Shown: piece after piece, positions 32,613-45,766 of the stretch | Layout of the letters: every line of letters starts with the position of its first letter | Position numbering within the stretch: the first letter of the stretch is position 1 | Assembly (NCBI GenBank): GCA_015680685.1 | Contig: MNCI01038201.1 | Span: 68,311-132,310, forward strand | Direction of reading: 5' to 3' | DNA: 64,000 bases | Source of the DNA: Gnetum montanum | Taxonomy: Eukaryota > Streptophyta > Gnetopsida > Gnetales > Gnetaceae | Translations under genes and position numbers: made by a program | The notes under the pieces: generated by a model | What the model was told of the DNA's origin: nothing | Database searches by the model: none | Seen by the model: only the letters and a program-made list of their open reading frames with translations

Positions 32613-35600
32613 TTGGTAGGAGTAAGCCTGATGGATTACCAGCACTTAACCGAACCATTAATTATCGATGGACCATACGGCAAAATTGCAAGGGACACCA
32701 ACATAAACCTCATCCACTTAAGTTCAGCAATGAACGAAGCAGTCATTGCCTCAAAACAGCAAATAATAGACAACTACAAAGGCATGACAAAATCCCTCGA
32801 CATAGAAGCAGAAAACATCACCGAAGACCCGTTGATCGAAACCCCCATAACCATGCCCGATGGGGAAACTAAAATACTAAAATTAAGCACATTACTAAAA
32901 CCGCACCTAGCCAAAAACATTGAAGATGTGCTTAGGGAAAATATGAAAGAATTTGCTTGGTCTTATATGGACATGCCCGGACTAGATCCCCAAATTGTCC
33001 AGCACAACATCATCCTTGACCCAAAATTGAGACCGGTAAAACAAAAGGCACGAAAGGTTAAACCCCGAAGTGGCATTGACAATTCGCAATGAGATCACCA
33101 AACTTTATCAGGCTGGCTTCATTCGAGCTGTTGATTACGCCGAATGGGTATCCAACATGGTCATTGTTCCAAAGAAGAACGGAAGCATTCGCTTATGCAT
33201 TGACTTTCGGGATTTAAATGTTGCAACCATAAAAGATGATTTTCCTCTACCCAGCATCGATCAACTTGTTGACTCAACCACTGGGCATGCATTATTATCT
33301 TTTATGGATGGCTTCTCGGGATACAATCAAATATGCATCAACCCGGAGTATCAACTTCAGAAAACCTTTATGACACCATGGGGAACCTTTTGTTACACAA
33401 TGATGCCATTCGATCTCAAGAACACTGGGGCCACGTATCAAAGAGCAATGACGTTCATCTTTAGTGATTACATGTTACACTTGCTCAACGACTACGTAGA
33501 CGACATTGTGGTTAAGTCCAAAACATCAGAACAACATATACAAGACCTTGACCTGGCATTAAAATGTTGTTTAAAGTATGAATTGAGACTCAACCTGAAA
33601 AAATGTGTCTTCAGCATCAAGATAGGCAAAATGCTTGGATTTATAGCCTCAGAAGTAGGGATACGAGTAGACCCTGATAAGGTTAAGGCCATAACGAACC
33701 TGAAACCACTAGGCAACCTTACCAAACTTCGAGGTCTACAAGGTAGATTTCAGTTTATCAGGCGCTTCATAGAAAAATTGATAGACAAACTAAAACCTAT
33801 GAACCACTTGTTACGCAAGAACATCCATTTTGAATGGACTCCGCAGTGTCAAGAGGCATTCGATAACATTAAAATAGCACTTTCCCGATTACCCACGGTT
33901 TATCCACCTCAAAACGATAAACCATTTTACATCTACCTTGCTACTTCAGATTCATCAATCGCGTCTATGCTTTGCCAGAAACGAGATGATGGAACCGAAA
34001 TCCCTATATACTACTTAAGCCATGCATTAGTCGCTCACGAGAAAAAGTATAATGACGTGGAGAGGTCTTGTTTAGCCTTGGTCTTTTCTTTGAGAAAATG
34101 GCGACATTACCTCTTCCGTAACCAAGTTAATATAATTTGCAAGGACAATGTGCTCAGGGCCATCACAGGAAACATCTACGAAACGAGTCGAATAGCCGGC
34201 TAGAAAGCCATGATAGCTGAATTTGACCTGCACTACATAGCACAATCATCAGTTAAAGGTCAAGCCATAGCACATCAAATGGCCATGTCACCAATGCGCG
34301 ATCAAGCGATAATAGAGCCTGAATTCCCAGATAAGAATATAAGTGCAATAGACATAGTGCCCAACGACTACAATTCCATTCTAAACTTTGATGGAGCATC
34401 CACCTCTCAAGGGGGAAGTGCAGCCGCTGTCATCACTTATCCCTCCGGGGAGATTTGACCCTTCACTTATCATTTCAACTTTCATTGTACAAACAACATA
34501 GTAGAGTACGAAGGTCTCCTCAGAGGTCTCGTGGCAGCATTAGCCTTAGACATCACACGGCTTGTCGCCAAAGGAGACTCGCAGCTAGTCACAAACCAGG
34601 TCACCAACATCTATACGTGTAAAGCCCAACATTTACAACCATACTGCGACCTGGCAAAACACCTAATGAGGCGATTAGAAAACATCGATGTGCAACACAT
34701 CTCTAGAAATGACAATACCATCGCAGATGCACTAGCCACCTTGGCGTCAAACATATCGCCTGACATATTCCACACGTTGCCAAGCTCCCTAACGAGTTGC
34801 GCCGAACCAATAATCGATACTCTTGACACACTGCCGATCGCATCTATTAGCATGACACGTGCGGTAGAATGATATGATGACTTAAAAGAATACCTTCTAC
34901 ATGGCGAAACACCATGACATCTAACATATGCGCAAAAGGATGTAGTACGAAAATGTTCTAAGCAGTATACCCTAGTAGGGGACGCGTTATGCCGTAGATC
35001 CTACGAAGGCGTATTGCTAACATGTGTCAATAGTACCGATGCCCAAACCATTGTCGAACAAGTACACGACGGACTATGTGGAGGACACATAGCACCAAAG
35101 GCCATGGCAACAAAGATCAGACGCTTAGGCTATTATTGGCCACACATGGAATACGACTGTTTCTCCAAGGTCAAAACATGTGGTACTTGTCAAAAACATA
35201 GAAATTTAATACATGTCCCACAAAATGAGTTACATATAGCGCAAATCACATGGCCCTTTCAAAAGTGGGGATTGGACCTTATCAGCCCGATAACACCCTC
35301 ATCTTCTGCAGGGCATAGTTTCATCATAACCGCAACCGAATATTTTATGAAGTGGGTAGAAGCTACTCCCCTTTAAAAAACTACATCTAAACATGTATGC
35401 AACTTCATTCTCGAAAATATTATAACCTGCTTTGGCATTCCCATGACAATCATCACTAACAACGGGCCACAATTTAGCATTGCCGAGACCAAAACCTTTT
35501 GTGAAAGTCTAGGGATCAAACACTCATTTTCATCCCCTTAATATCCTCAAAGCAATGGGCAAGCAGAGGCGACGAACAAAACGATTATTACAATACTCAA

Positions 35601-36108
35601 AAGGATGCTCACCCAAAGCAAGCAAAGATGGCATGAACAATTGGTATATGCATTGTGGGCATATCGTACTACACATCAAACTTCAACAAGTAAACCACCA
35701 TATAGTCTTATTTACTGTTCAGAAGTTGTTTTACCCTTGGAATTACAGGTACCCTCTTTAAGGATAACACTTTTCGGACTCCTCGACGATGGGCAAAACA
35801 ATGATTTGCGCACCATTGACCTCGACTTGGTGGAGGAAGAACACATACGTGCCCTCGATCAGATCGAATGGTATCAAAAACAACAACAGCAACGACATAG
35901 GCACGACATCCATAAGCGCCCCATCAAAGAAAGTGACCTTGTACTTAAGGTAGTTCGAGAACACTCAGACAAATTCTCAACCAACTAGGAAGGGCCTTAC
36001 TTGGTCATTAAAGCATTCGACAACGGGGCATTCAAGCTCGCTGATATGGAAGGGAATGAGTTTGCTAATCCAACCAATCACTTGTTCCTAAAACCGTTCT
36101 ACATTTGA
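32613..36108 (+). pseudogene. pol: pol of element B (RT-RH-second RH-integrase)
   Basis: An acceptor-like TTTATTGGTAG/GAGTAAG lies at the start. RT: FMDGFSGYNQI, MPFDLKNTGATYQRAM, YVDDIVVKS (about 33490). RT-linked RNase H: DSSIASMLCQK. The second, plant-type RNase H (34380-34770) keeps all four acidic residues: FDGAS, VEYEGL, GDSQL, ADALA. Integrase: HHCC finger ending CGTCQ (about 35200), GLDLISP, then TNNGPQF (catalytic Asp replaced by Asn) and NGQAEA; C-terminus ends NHLFLKPFYI, stop 36106-36108. No chromodomain, as usual for Tat. One frameshift near 33062 and stops at 34201, 34456, 34870, 35375, about 35540 and 35986. The first and last of these replace Trp. Confidence 0.88.
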
Positions 36109-36130
36109 GTACAAGCTCAGGTATGTGTGA

Positions 36131-36460
36131 GTCATGGAGTCACGAATTTAAACTGATACCACAGAACAGTCCTGGATTATGACTTAAAACTGATACCACA
36201 GCTCGTCCTAGAATCATGATGATAAACTGATACCACATAGTGTCTGCAATGACGATAAACTAGCACCCATCCGGCACAACAGTAAATTGCCACTGTTGCA
36301 TTCACCGGAGTCCGCTAAGACTATAAACTGGTTTGCCTCTTCATGGTCTGCTAAGACTGAAAACTGGCAGTGTAACGTCCGCCACGACGCTAAACGGGCA
36401 ATGTCCAACGGGTCATGACATAAAACTAACCCATCATAGTTTGCCAAAACTATAAACTGA
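36131..36460 (+). repeat. Hairpin-tail repeat array in B 3' UTR (about 9 copies)
   Basis: GTC-N6-GAC then TAAACTGGCA-like tails, same orientation to the element as in A. Examples: GTC-CGCTAA-GAC-TATAAACTGG (about 36319), GTC-TGCTAA-GAC-TGAAAACTGGCA (about 36349), CGTC-CGCCAC-GACG-CTAAACGGGCA (about 36377). Confidence 0.7.
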
Positions 36461-37510
36461 CAAGCTCATTTCTAGTCCCTCAATCCATCGCCACGTTCAA
36501 GCTTCATCAGAATCACTTCAACGCTCACCATCAGACAATCCCACCAATGTTGCTACCGCTCATTTACAATGCTTGAAATCACCTCCAATGTCTTGGTCAC
36601 TGTGTAAGTCTAAACTCGCTTATTCACTCATGGTTTTCATGTTTCCTTGGAGTTATGTTTGCAGGATGACACCCAGAGGTTTTCGCATAAGATTGCATTT
36701 CATCATAAGCAGCAAGATGGGGTAATGTTCACAGCACACATGGCAAGACTAAATCAAACCATTCGCTAGTACATTCCTATCTCCTGACACACTCTTTATC
36801 CATTCACTGACATTGTTCACTTAGTCACACCTTTGATACACCCAGTACATCCAAAACCTTGAGCACACCGTTGCATACCGTAACACTTTGAAGCAGTTGC
36901 AACACACGATATAGCACTTGCACGTGAGTACAGAATCAATGCACCATTTTCTTAAAATAAAAAAAAAAAGACCCTTGGCACTTCCCATACAAGCCCCAAG
37001 CAGGAAGGCAATCATCTTAAAACCAAGTACTCATGTCAAAAAAACAATCAAAACACATCTAGTTGCATAGCTTTGGCTCTCCGCCAACAGGCTTCCCCTA
37101 AAAACTAAACAAAGGCCCTGTTCTTCCAAAGAATGCAACACATCCTCCCGTGGCTTTGGTCTTGCCAACAAGTTCTTTTAAATATTACCCAAGAGGCTTG
37201 TTCTGCCAAAGGATGCACATTATAGGTCTGGATTCCAAGTCTACTAAAATAATGGCTATTGACAAGGTTCAACATGACACACACACTTGAACATCTCCTT
37301 TTCACCAAGCACAATCCCTTGGGTAGTTACTAGCCCCCACAATCCCCATTCTCCTACCAACTACCAAGTTCCACTTTCCCAATCCCATGTACTACTGAAC
37401 ACGGTGCGATGATGTCTAGTCAAGTGGCAACGGGCAAAGTCTCTATCGAGTTGACTGTGGTGTTTTGCACTTCTTTGTCGATGCTTCTCAAGTCAATTCC
37501 TCCAAACGTC
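36461..37510 (+). other. Distal 3' UTR of element B
   Basis: No gene or repeated unit is recognised. There is an A-run near 36957. The last 60 bases match the region before the polypurine tract of A' (minus strand of 40142-40190), so the UTR end is conserved between the families. Confidence 0.55.
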
Positions 37511-37526
37511 AACAAAGAGGGGCCAA
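37511..37526 (+). other. Polypurine tract of element B
   Basis: AACAAAGAGGGGCCAA directly precedes the 3' LTR. A' has CAACAAAGAGGGGCCAT at the same place (40125-40141, minus strand). Primer for second-strand synthesis. Confidence 0.8.
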
Positions 37527-38828
37527 TGAAACACCACAAAATTTGAAGCTTAGTACTTGTCCAACACCAAGCAGGTCCCTAGAACCCCCAGACGACCACA
37601 GCTACGTCTGGTATCAAACATGGAAACTTCGGAGATTAGATGCTCAATTTTCACTAAGTATGCAGTTCCAGTGTATACGCCTAGCATATACGCCCAAGTG
37701 TACATTCCTAGCATATACGCTCAAATTTCCAGTGTATACGCCCAGCGTATACACCCCAGTGTACACGCCCCGCATGTACGCTCACCAGGAACAACAGGCG
37801 CATACGCCCGGCATGAAACCTCCAAAGACGACATGAAAATAGTACTACAGAGCGAGATTTGGCACGAGGAAGCAACCATCAGCATATACGCCCGACGTAT
37901 ACACTCAGCACATCAGCGTATACGCCCCAGTGTATACGCCCATAGTCTACGCTCACTGAAGACAGAGTATACGCCCAGCATCCATAAGCGTATATGCCCA
38001 GCGTATATGCCAAGCATCAACGACATCTATGCACGAGTTCGCATACACTCAGCACCCCCAGCAAATACGCCCAGCGTATACACCCATAGTCTACGCTCAC
38101 TGAAGACAGTGTATACGCCTAGTGTATATGCCCGGCAAATGTAACATGTTGTACACTTGTAAATTTTACGGCCTTGCACCCGGTCAATGCACCACGTGTC
38201 GCCCAACCCAAGTCTGCCATCGAAACCTATATAAAACCCCAATTTTTCACGAAATCCAGACGGTCGGCAAATTCCCAGAGCACACTAGAGAACACAGATG
38301 CTAGGAACCGGAGCTCAAAACCTTTTATGCTAGACAACCTTGTACGCTAAGCATACAGCCTCTACGCTATGCTTAGAGTGTGAACCAGCCGTGATCATCC
38401 CTGCACCCACCGGGGCTTTCGTCTGCCTTGTGTTCCACTCACAACTGCATTTGACCGGTGCATCTATTTTCACTCTATAGTACCATTGTTACATTTTCTT
38501 CCTACAATTGTTTACAGTCCTCATTAATTCTTACACATATTCTATTAACGCTTGTTTACGTCTACGCTCTGTTCACATCGTTTACGCTGCTTACGCTGTT
38601 TACACTCTGATTCACGCCCGTTACGCCGTTTACGTATAACCCAACATATAGCACTTCAGTGTACGTTCGGGGAAATCCTTGTCTGATCCACGTGCAGACC
38701 ACCCAAGGTACTCTACCTTCGTTCATTCCAGCTTACCCTCAGGCGAAGTTAGGGTCTTCTGTGCGCGTCCTACGATCCCACGGTTTCTGTTTCCTTCCAG
38801 CCAGAGACCGACGATTTCAGGTGGTACA
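37527..38828 (+). repeat. 3' LTR of element B (1,302 bp)
   Basis: TGAAACACC to GGTGGTACA. Palindrome-rich from 37668 to about 38140; TATA near 38228. It is 28 bp longer than the 5' LTR because of extra GTATAC units. Confidence 0.9.
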
Positions 38829-40124
38829 ATGATTTGACTAGAAAGTTGAATATATTGTATACAACATTCCAATGGCATACTTCACTTATCTTTGTGCGAA
38901 GCATACACAAAACAACAAGAAAATTGTTTAAAAGGGAGAACAGAATGAAGGTTGATCTACCTCATAAGCCAAAAGTGGAATGCAAGGAAGGTCAAGCCTG
39001 GATGTCTATCGATCAACCGTTTCTGATCAATAAATCTTGTCAATAGATCTTTCAATCTCTGATCTACTTCTTTTGCCCTCGGTAATCTTTACTTAAAGCT
39101 GCTAATGATTGCCAATGAAGAGGATAATGTTTTCACCAAGAAGACTAATCGCTCCCGTTGCCAATTCTCAAACAATGCCTTATGTCCTTCAAAAGAAGAA
39201 AATCCACCCCCACTTTTTTCTTTGTCAACTGGGGTATTTATAAGTTCAGCATCATATGGGAAGGCATGGTCTTGATGACACGTGTCTCGAACTTTCAAAA
39301 CACTGTTGACTTGACCAATTTTATGTTAAAGCTGGTCATGCCACATTACGTCTTGGGGGCGAGGTGCATTGTAAACCACTCTTGCTAAAACCGCCTCATG
39401 ATTACGTTGTGATACGCTGATGAGCGTATTGCCGCGCATGGATAACAAGTGCGTGTCTAGTAATACCTTAGCTGACTTTATATTGTATTACACTCGTTTA
39501 CGTTGCGTAGTGTAGCAGAGCGTAATGTGATGAATTCCATATGTGTTATACTTATTTATGCTGCAGAGCATAATAGAGCGTAAAAGTGGTTAACTCAGGC
39601 CGTTTTTGCGCTTATTTATACCGCAAAGCGTAATAGAGCATAAAATGGTCAACTTTTTAGCGCGTTACGCTTACTTATGCTACGTAGCATAATAAAGTGT
39701 AAAACGACCAATCTGCCGTGCTTCTTTTGACGTTGACTTTGATTTCTCCGAGGCTCATTACGCTGCTTTACTTAATGGAGCATGAATACAGTCCTAATCA
39801 AAAGACTTGGTGGAACATGCTACAAGTCGTAGACCGCTGCTTAGGCCTTAAACATGTCATATTTGTAGAAGTTCCAAATTTCTACTGACTTCATTGCTAT
39901 AGTAAGCTACCTTTGTTACATCGCGCAGAATTACGCTGAGTGACATGACACTACATTGCGTAATGTAGCATAAGGAGCAACAAAGTTAGAATTTTTTAAG
40001 AAATTCAGAGACTTGATGTTGCATGCCCTTTTGCGTTGTTCTTCCTTCTGGATTTCTACTGTGAGCTTTTGCCTGAATTGTGAATCGTCACCTTAGGCCA
40101 ATCCACAATTTCCACGATGTTTCA
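38829..40124 (-). repeat. Shared Tat A/A' LTR, second part
   Basis: Resumes ATGATTTGACTAG after B and ends TTTCA at 40124, giving minus-strand start TGAAAC, the same first bases as the B LTR. Minus-strand TATA (TATAAATA) is at 39235-39242. Tandem TATGCT..AGCATA units lie at about 39480-39720. A polypurine tract follows at 40125-40141. Confidence 0.8.
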
Positions 40125-40141
40125 ATGGCCCCTCTTTGTTG

Positions 40142-41294
40142 ATGTTTAGAGGGCTTGCTCGAAAGATGTCGACAAAGAATACGAAACACCGAATAGGTAA
40201 AAGTACCAACAACATCCGTCGATGGTTACTCAGGTGTTGCCCTGTCAATCTAGAAGTGCAGAAGTGGGAAAACTAAAGATAAAACGGTATGGGGGAATTC
40301 TTATAGAAGCGAAAGGAGGGAGTTTTAGAGAAGACTCAAGTATTTGAGTATAGCTTTTTGCGAACAAGTCATGAGGCATTCTCCTGCGATTGCATTTGCA
40401 TGGAGTTATACCGTCATATTGTAGATAAAGGGGCTTGCAAGGACAAGTTGTGTTACGTCTGCATGGCCTGGATGAGTTGTTTTTCATCCATTTTGCTAAC
40501 TTTTTTTGGTGCCCACTAGGCGAGTTGAGTTGTGCCAGTTCATGGACTTGATTGTAATGCAGAAGTGAAAATCGTATGTTGTGTATTCACATTTTGTACA
40601 AGGAAAGCAGATGGAATGGCTAAGGAGGGGAATAGGAACAAGAGGTTGGATTATGAGGAAGACAGGGTTGCACTCCTAAGTAGACAGGCTAACCTAAGCG
40701 GCCATCTCAAAACATTGTCTGTACTTCACTGCTCTAGTGAACGTACTTTTGAACGACGTCCTCGTAACAAGTAACCTGCAATCAAAAAAGAAAAGAGAGG
40801 ACACCATTGCTTAGCCGAATCACCAGAGAAGTTGTTGAAACAAGTACTGTCCAAGGCGAGAAGGAGTGAGCAGGCCATGGGCAAGGGACCGCAGCAAGAG
40901 GCCAGGGTCCTAATGTTGATGCTCAGCCTAGCAAGTCACCGTCAATCATCAGACTCATCGCACTAAATTGGTTATGCAAAGAACCAACCAGATGAATCTA
41001 TGAAGCTGGAGTTTGATAGTGATGATGACCGGAGATCCCCAAGGCCGTGGCTGATGAAAACTCCCTTGGGGCTTTGGATGGTAAAACTGACCTCTCAGAA
41101 GTACCATCACTAAAATGGTAGCAGGTATGATATCTCCAAGGGATCAGTAGTATTCCTTTCGACATATCTGAGGAATCAGCAGAATGCCTGCGAGGTAGCA
41201 ATACTGGGATTGTCCCAACATCCCACCCCATTTTTTTGTAGCCACGCAGAGACGTTTACGCTCACTTGATTCATATGTTGGTAGTCTGTAGGTC
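40142..41294 (-). other. Distal 3' UTR of Tat element A'
   Basis: Collinear with the A 3' UTR from 40298 on. No gene supported. The polypurine-proximal 50 bases match B. Confidence 0.55.
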
Positions 41295-41817
41295 CTAGTT
41301 TTAAGTCCTGATAGACTGTTGTTGCTGGTTTTATGTCCCAGCAGACCATGGTCCCAGTTTAAAGTCTAGGTAGACTGAAAAATGCTAGTTTTACGTCATA
41401 GCGGATGGCAATAGAGCTGATTTATCATCTCAGCAGACCATGCTGTGGATGTTAGTTTCATGTCGTGACCTAGGGACAAGTCTATGCTGGCTTTATGTCT
41501 CAGTAGACAGGTGCTTACCTTTGCCAGTTTTATGTCATGGTAGACAGCCGGTGCCAGTTTAGCATCGTGGTGAACGCGTGCAAGAAATGCCAATTTTATG
41601 TCTTGGCGAACCTATACAACACTACCAGTTTTACGTCATAGCGGACGATTGTAATTTGCTAGTTTTACGTCATGGAGGATGATTGTTGCCAGTTTAGGGT
41701 CGTGATGGACGCGTGCAGAAAGTGCCAGTTTTACGTCGTAGTGGACGATCATTGCCAGTTTAGCGTCGTGAAGGACGCGTACGGAGAATGCCAGTTTTAC
41801 GTCATAGCGGATGATCA
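41295..41817 (-). repeat. Hairpin-tail repeat array in A' 3' UTR
   Basis: Collinear with 7703-8218 and mostly unit for unit. Here the third unit is AGTC-TAGGTA-GACT where A has a broken right arm (AGTCTAGGAAAACT). Confidence 0.7.
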
Positions 41818-41847
41818 ATGCACCTAATGTTAACATTGGATATGAAG

Positions 41848-44800
41848 CTAGATGTAGTACCACTTCAGGTATATATGGTTCATAGGATTTGATAACCTGT
41901 TGTCATTAATTTCTGCTAGCTTGAATGCACCGTTTCCATACACACCGACTACTAAGAAAGGGCTCTCCCAGTTTGTAGATAATTTGCCTACTAGTTCGTG
42001 AATGGCCTTGAGAACCAAATCTCCTTTCTTGATTGGATGTTGTTGACGATTATGACGGTGCTTCTGCCTCTTCTTATCTTGATACTTTTCGATGGTATCA
42101 AGCATCTGTATTCGCTTCTCCTCTACTGAGTCTAAATCCATGATCTGAGACTCGGTGTGTTGAGTGTTGTTTATAATCATGGAGAGGACCATCCACAGAG
42201 AAGGAACTTGTAATTCGAGGGGCAGCACCACCTCAGATCCATAGACTAGACTATAGGGTGTACTGTCTGTAGCTGTTCTACATGTCGTACGATACGCTCA
42301 TAGCACATACAGGATCTTTTCATGCCATCATATTTTGTTACTGTCGAGCATTTTCTTGAGCAAATTGATAATGACCTTATTCATTGCTTCAGCTTGACCA
42401 TTCGCTTGCAGGTAATAAGGTGAGGAAAAAGATTGTTTGATACCAAGGCTATCACAAAAAGATTTGGTTTCCACACTGATAAATTGTGGCCCATTGTCAG
42501 TCACGATAGTTATCGGGAGGCCAAATCTAGTTACGATGTTGTCCAAAATGAAATGGCAGACTTGTTGAGATGTGATCTTTCACAAAGGGATGGCTTCAAC
42601 CAACTTCGTGAAATATTCAGTAGCGGTGATTATGAAGTTGTGCCCTGTGGAAGATTTTGGTGTGATAGGCCCTATAATGTCTAATCCCCATCGTTGGAAG
42701 GGCCATGTAATCTGCGTCGTGTGTAGTTCTGTAGGCGACACATGTATAAGGTTCGCGTAACGCTGACACGTGTCACATGTTTTAACCTTTGTAAGACGTG
42801 TCACATGTTTTAACCTTTGTAAGACGTGTCACACGTGTTTTCATATACGGCCAATAATACCCTAAGCGACGAATTTTAGCGGTAATGGCCTATAGGGCTA
42901 CGTGTCCTCCACACAATCCCTTGTGAACTTCGCCGACTATACGTTGTGCTTGATCTTTGTTAACACAAGTAAGAAATACTCTATCAAAAGAGCATCTACA
43001 AAGGGTACTGTCTCCAATGATGACGTATTGCTTAGCTCGCTTGCGGATTGCATATTTTTATATGCGTATTAGCTCGTGTGGTGGTTCGCCATGCATAAGG
43101 TAAGTTTTAATGTTATTGTACCATTCTAGCATTCCATCCGCGAGTAGTGAAAATATTTGCGCCGTCTGAATGACAGGATCTACTCACTCTGTCATTAAGA
43201 TGGGACAAGTTTCAAATAGGTATGGTGGCACATTCAATGCTAATGTAGCCAGTGCATTGGCTATCGTGTTGTCATTTCGAGGCACGTGTTGGGCATCGGT
43301 TTCTGTGAACTACTTCAGAAGATCTTTAGCCATATCACAGTAGGGCTATAAATGTACAGCCTTGCAAGTGTAGACTCCTATGATTTGATTTATCATGAGC
43401 ATCAAATCACCCCTAATCACCAGGTGTTGAACGTTAAGCTCTCTAGCTGTTAATAATCCCCTAAGGAGCCCCTCATACTCTGCCACGTTGTTTGTATAGG
43501 GGAGGCTCAAGCGGTAGGTGTACAGACGTACATCCTTAGGTGACAACGTAATGACCATGGCGGCACTGCCGCCTCTAGCAGTTGAAGCTCCGTCAAAATG
43601 TAACATTGCTTCGAGGCCTATTAGAACAGGGCTTAGACTATGTATATGTTCGTTGGGAGATTTAGGCTCTATCACCTCCTGAGAGTCAATAGGTGATGTC
43701 ATTAGTTGATTAGCTATCGCTTGGCCTTTCGTAGAAGATTGGCCAATGTAATGCAGATTGAATTCTGACCTGATAGCTTTCCAACGAGCTATCTTCCTAC
43801 TTTCATATAGGTTGTGCGTAATAGCTCTTAGGATGTTATTCTTGCAGATTATATTGACTTTGCTACGAAAGAGATAGTGTCTGCACTTTTTGAGTGCAAA
43901 CACTAACGCTAAAAAATTATTCTCTACTTCATTATACCTCATTTCATACGCACATAGAGCATGAATCAAGTAGTAGATGGGTACTTCTGATCCATCACCT
44001 CTCTTTTGACAAAGTAATGTAGCTAGGAATACTGTTGGCAAGAGTTGAAGTTCTTGTTTCAAGCTGTCAAAAGCACGCTGACAATCATCTGTCCATTCGA
44101 AATTAACCCCCTTCTTAAGTAGATGCTACATAGGGTGTAATTTATGTATTAATTTTGAGATGAACCGCCTGATAAGCTGTAACCACCCTTGCAACCCACG
44201 TAATTGCTTGAGACTTGTAGGGGCTGTCAACTCAACAATGGCCTTGACCTTGTCAAGGTCTACTCGTATGCCAGATTCCGAAACCACAAACCCCAGCATG
44301 CGTCCAGTTTTGACTCCTAATACACACTTCTTTGGGTTGAGCCGGAGGTCGTATTTAGAGCATCTTTTAAGGACTAACTCTAGGTCCTCTGAATGATCTT
44401 CCGACCTTACATACTTAATAGCTATATCATCAACATAATCATTTAGTCTTCCTAGGAGATAATCACTAAAGATGTACATCATAGCTCGTTCATACGTAGC
44501 TCTGACATTTTTTAAACCAAAAGGCATCATAGTGTAACATAAGGTCCCCCAAGGTGTCATGAATGTTGTGGTCAGCTGGTGTTCTAGGTTGATACAAATC
44601 TGATTATAGCCTAAAAAACCATCCATGAAGGATAAAAGCGCATGCCCAGCGGTTATATCTACTAGTTGGTCAATACTCGGTAGTGGGAAGTTGTCCTTGA
44701 TTGTGGCTTTGTTCAAGTCCCGGAAGTCTATGCAGATGCGTATCCCTCAGATCTTCTTAGGGACAACTACAATGTTAGATACCCAGTCTGAGTTATTGAC

Positions 44801-45321
44801 CATGTGGATGAAACCAGCCTGGTACAGTTTAGTGATCTCATCACGTACTACTAGCGCAATTTCTGGCTTAATTTTCCGTGCTTTTTGTCTAATTGCTTTA
44901 ATATGCAGGTCTAGAATTATGTTATGTTGTATTATCCTTGGAGCTAGTCCCAGCATATCTTCATATGACCATGCAAATAATGTGACATTATTCTAGAGCA
45001 CCTTTTTTATATTGCCATGTGCCTTTTGATCCAGTAAAGAACTAACCTTAAGATTTTTGTTCTCACCTTTATGCGTAACCATAGGGACCTCGTTGAGGGG
45101 GTCTTCGGTTACATCTCTAGCCTCCAAATCTAGTGTGCGCATCGATTGTTTGGCCAATCTGGAGATGTTTCTGATGTGGCTATCATTGTGTCATTGAGGG
45201 AAAGGTTATTTTCTACTAGTGTGAGATCAAATTGTCTAACGATTCCCCCATGTAGGCCTGTTAAGGCTAGGGGTGCAGATAAAGTTGCGTCCATTTGCCA
45301 ACTATCCTGCAAAATTGCCAA
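41848..45321 (-). pseudogene. pol: pol of Tat element A'
   Basis: RT core is open over 44716-44126 (FMDGFLGYNQI, MPFGLKNVRATYERAM, YVDDIAIKY). The RNase H region 44062-43346 has LHFDGAS and NVAEYEGLL intact. The zinc finger and integrase N-terminus (42804-42580) contain a 26-bp local duplication around ACGTGTCACATGTTTTAACC (42765-42830). The integrase core keeps TDNGPQF and NGQAEA; the C-terminus ends NHIYLKWYYI. Less damaged than A in RNase H and integrase, but still split by stops and shifts. Confidence 0.85.
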
Positions 45322-45497
45322 ATATGAAAGTCATTAGGAAAATGCTAAGTTAAATGCCACAAGTATTAGCGTATGATGCTTGGTGTAGTTTGAAAAGTTA
45401 TGGTATGACATTGCCGAGCGTGAAAAGCTAACTAAATTTTGAATACCGTGAATAGCCTGTAATTAATGTGACCCGATTGCGAAGTGATAAGGTGTAG

Positions 45498-45519
45498 TAG
45501 TTTAAGGTCATTTCAGACA
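45498..45519 (-). repeat. Single hairpin-tail repeat beside the A' antisense gene
   Basis: Element sense TGTC-TGAAAT-GACC-TTAAACTA. Homologous to 11893-11914, with different loop and stem bases that still pair as GTC/GAC. Confidence 0.55.
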
Positions 45520-45766
45520 GTAATGTATGCGATATATGTTGCATTAATGCCCTGATCTTTGGGTTCCATCTCATGCTAACACCAGCGTTTAGGCAAGTCC
45601 TACTTTAATTGGGCATTAAGTCGGTTAGTCTTGCATATTATAAGTAAGCGGTTCATATCGAAAACAAGCTATTGGCTATTGCGAATTCGAATTCAGCTGT
45701 CACAGAGAGAGAGAAAGAGCAAAAGATAGCAGTGCGTTATTTGTGAAGGTTTACAGAACTATAACT

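Larger units (their letters stand above)
21091..38828 (+). mobile_element. Element B: complete Tat-lineage (Ogre/Retand-like) retrotransposon, 17.7 kb
   Basis: LTRs at 21091-22364 and 37527-38828, tRNA-Arg-type PBS, gag, PR, antisense gene, RT-RH-second RH-IN, hairpin array, polypurine tract, and perfect ATGAT duplication. LTRs differ at 7 of 144 aligned positions at their 5' ends, all transitions, so it is the youngest layer. The dual RNase H and the 17.7-kb length support the Tat lineage. Coding frames carry several stops and frameshifts, so it is not autonomous now. Confidence 0.9.
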
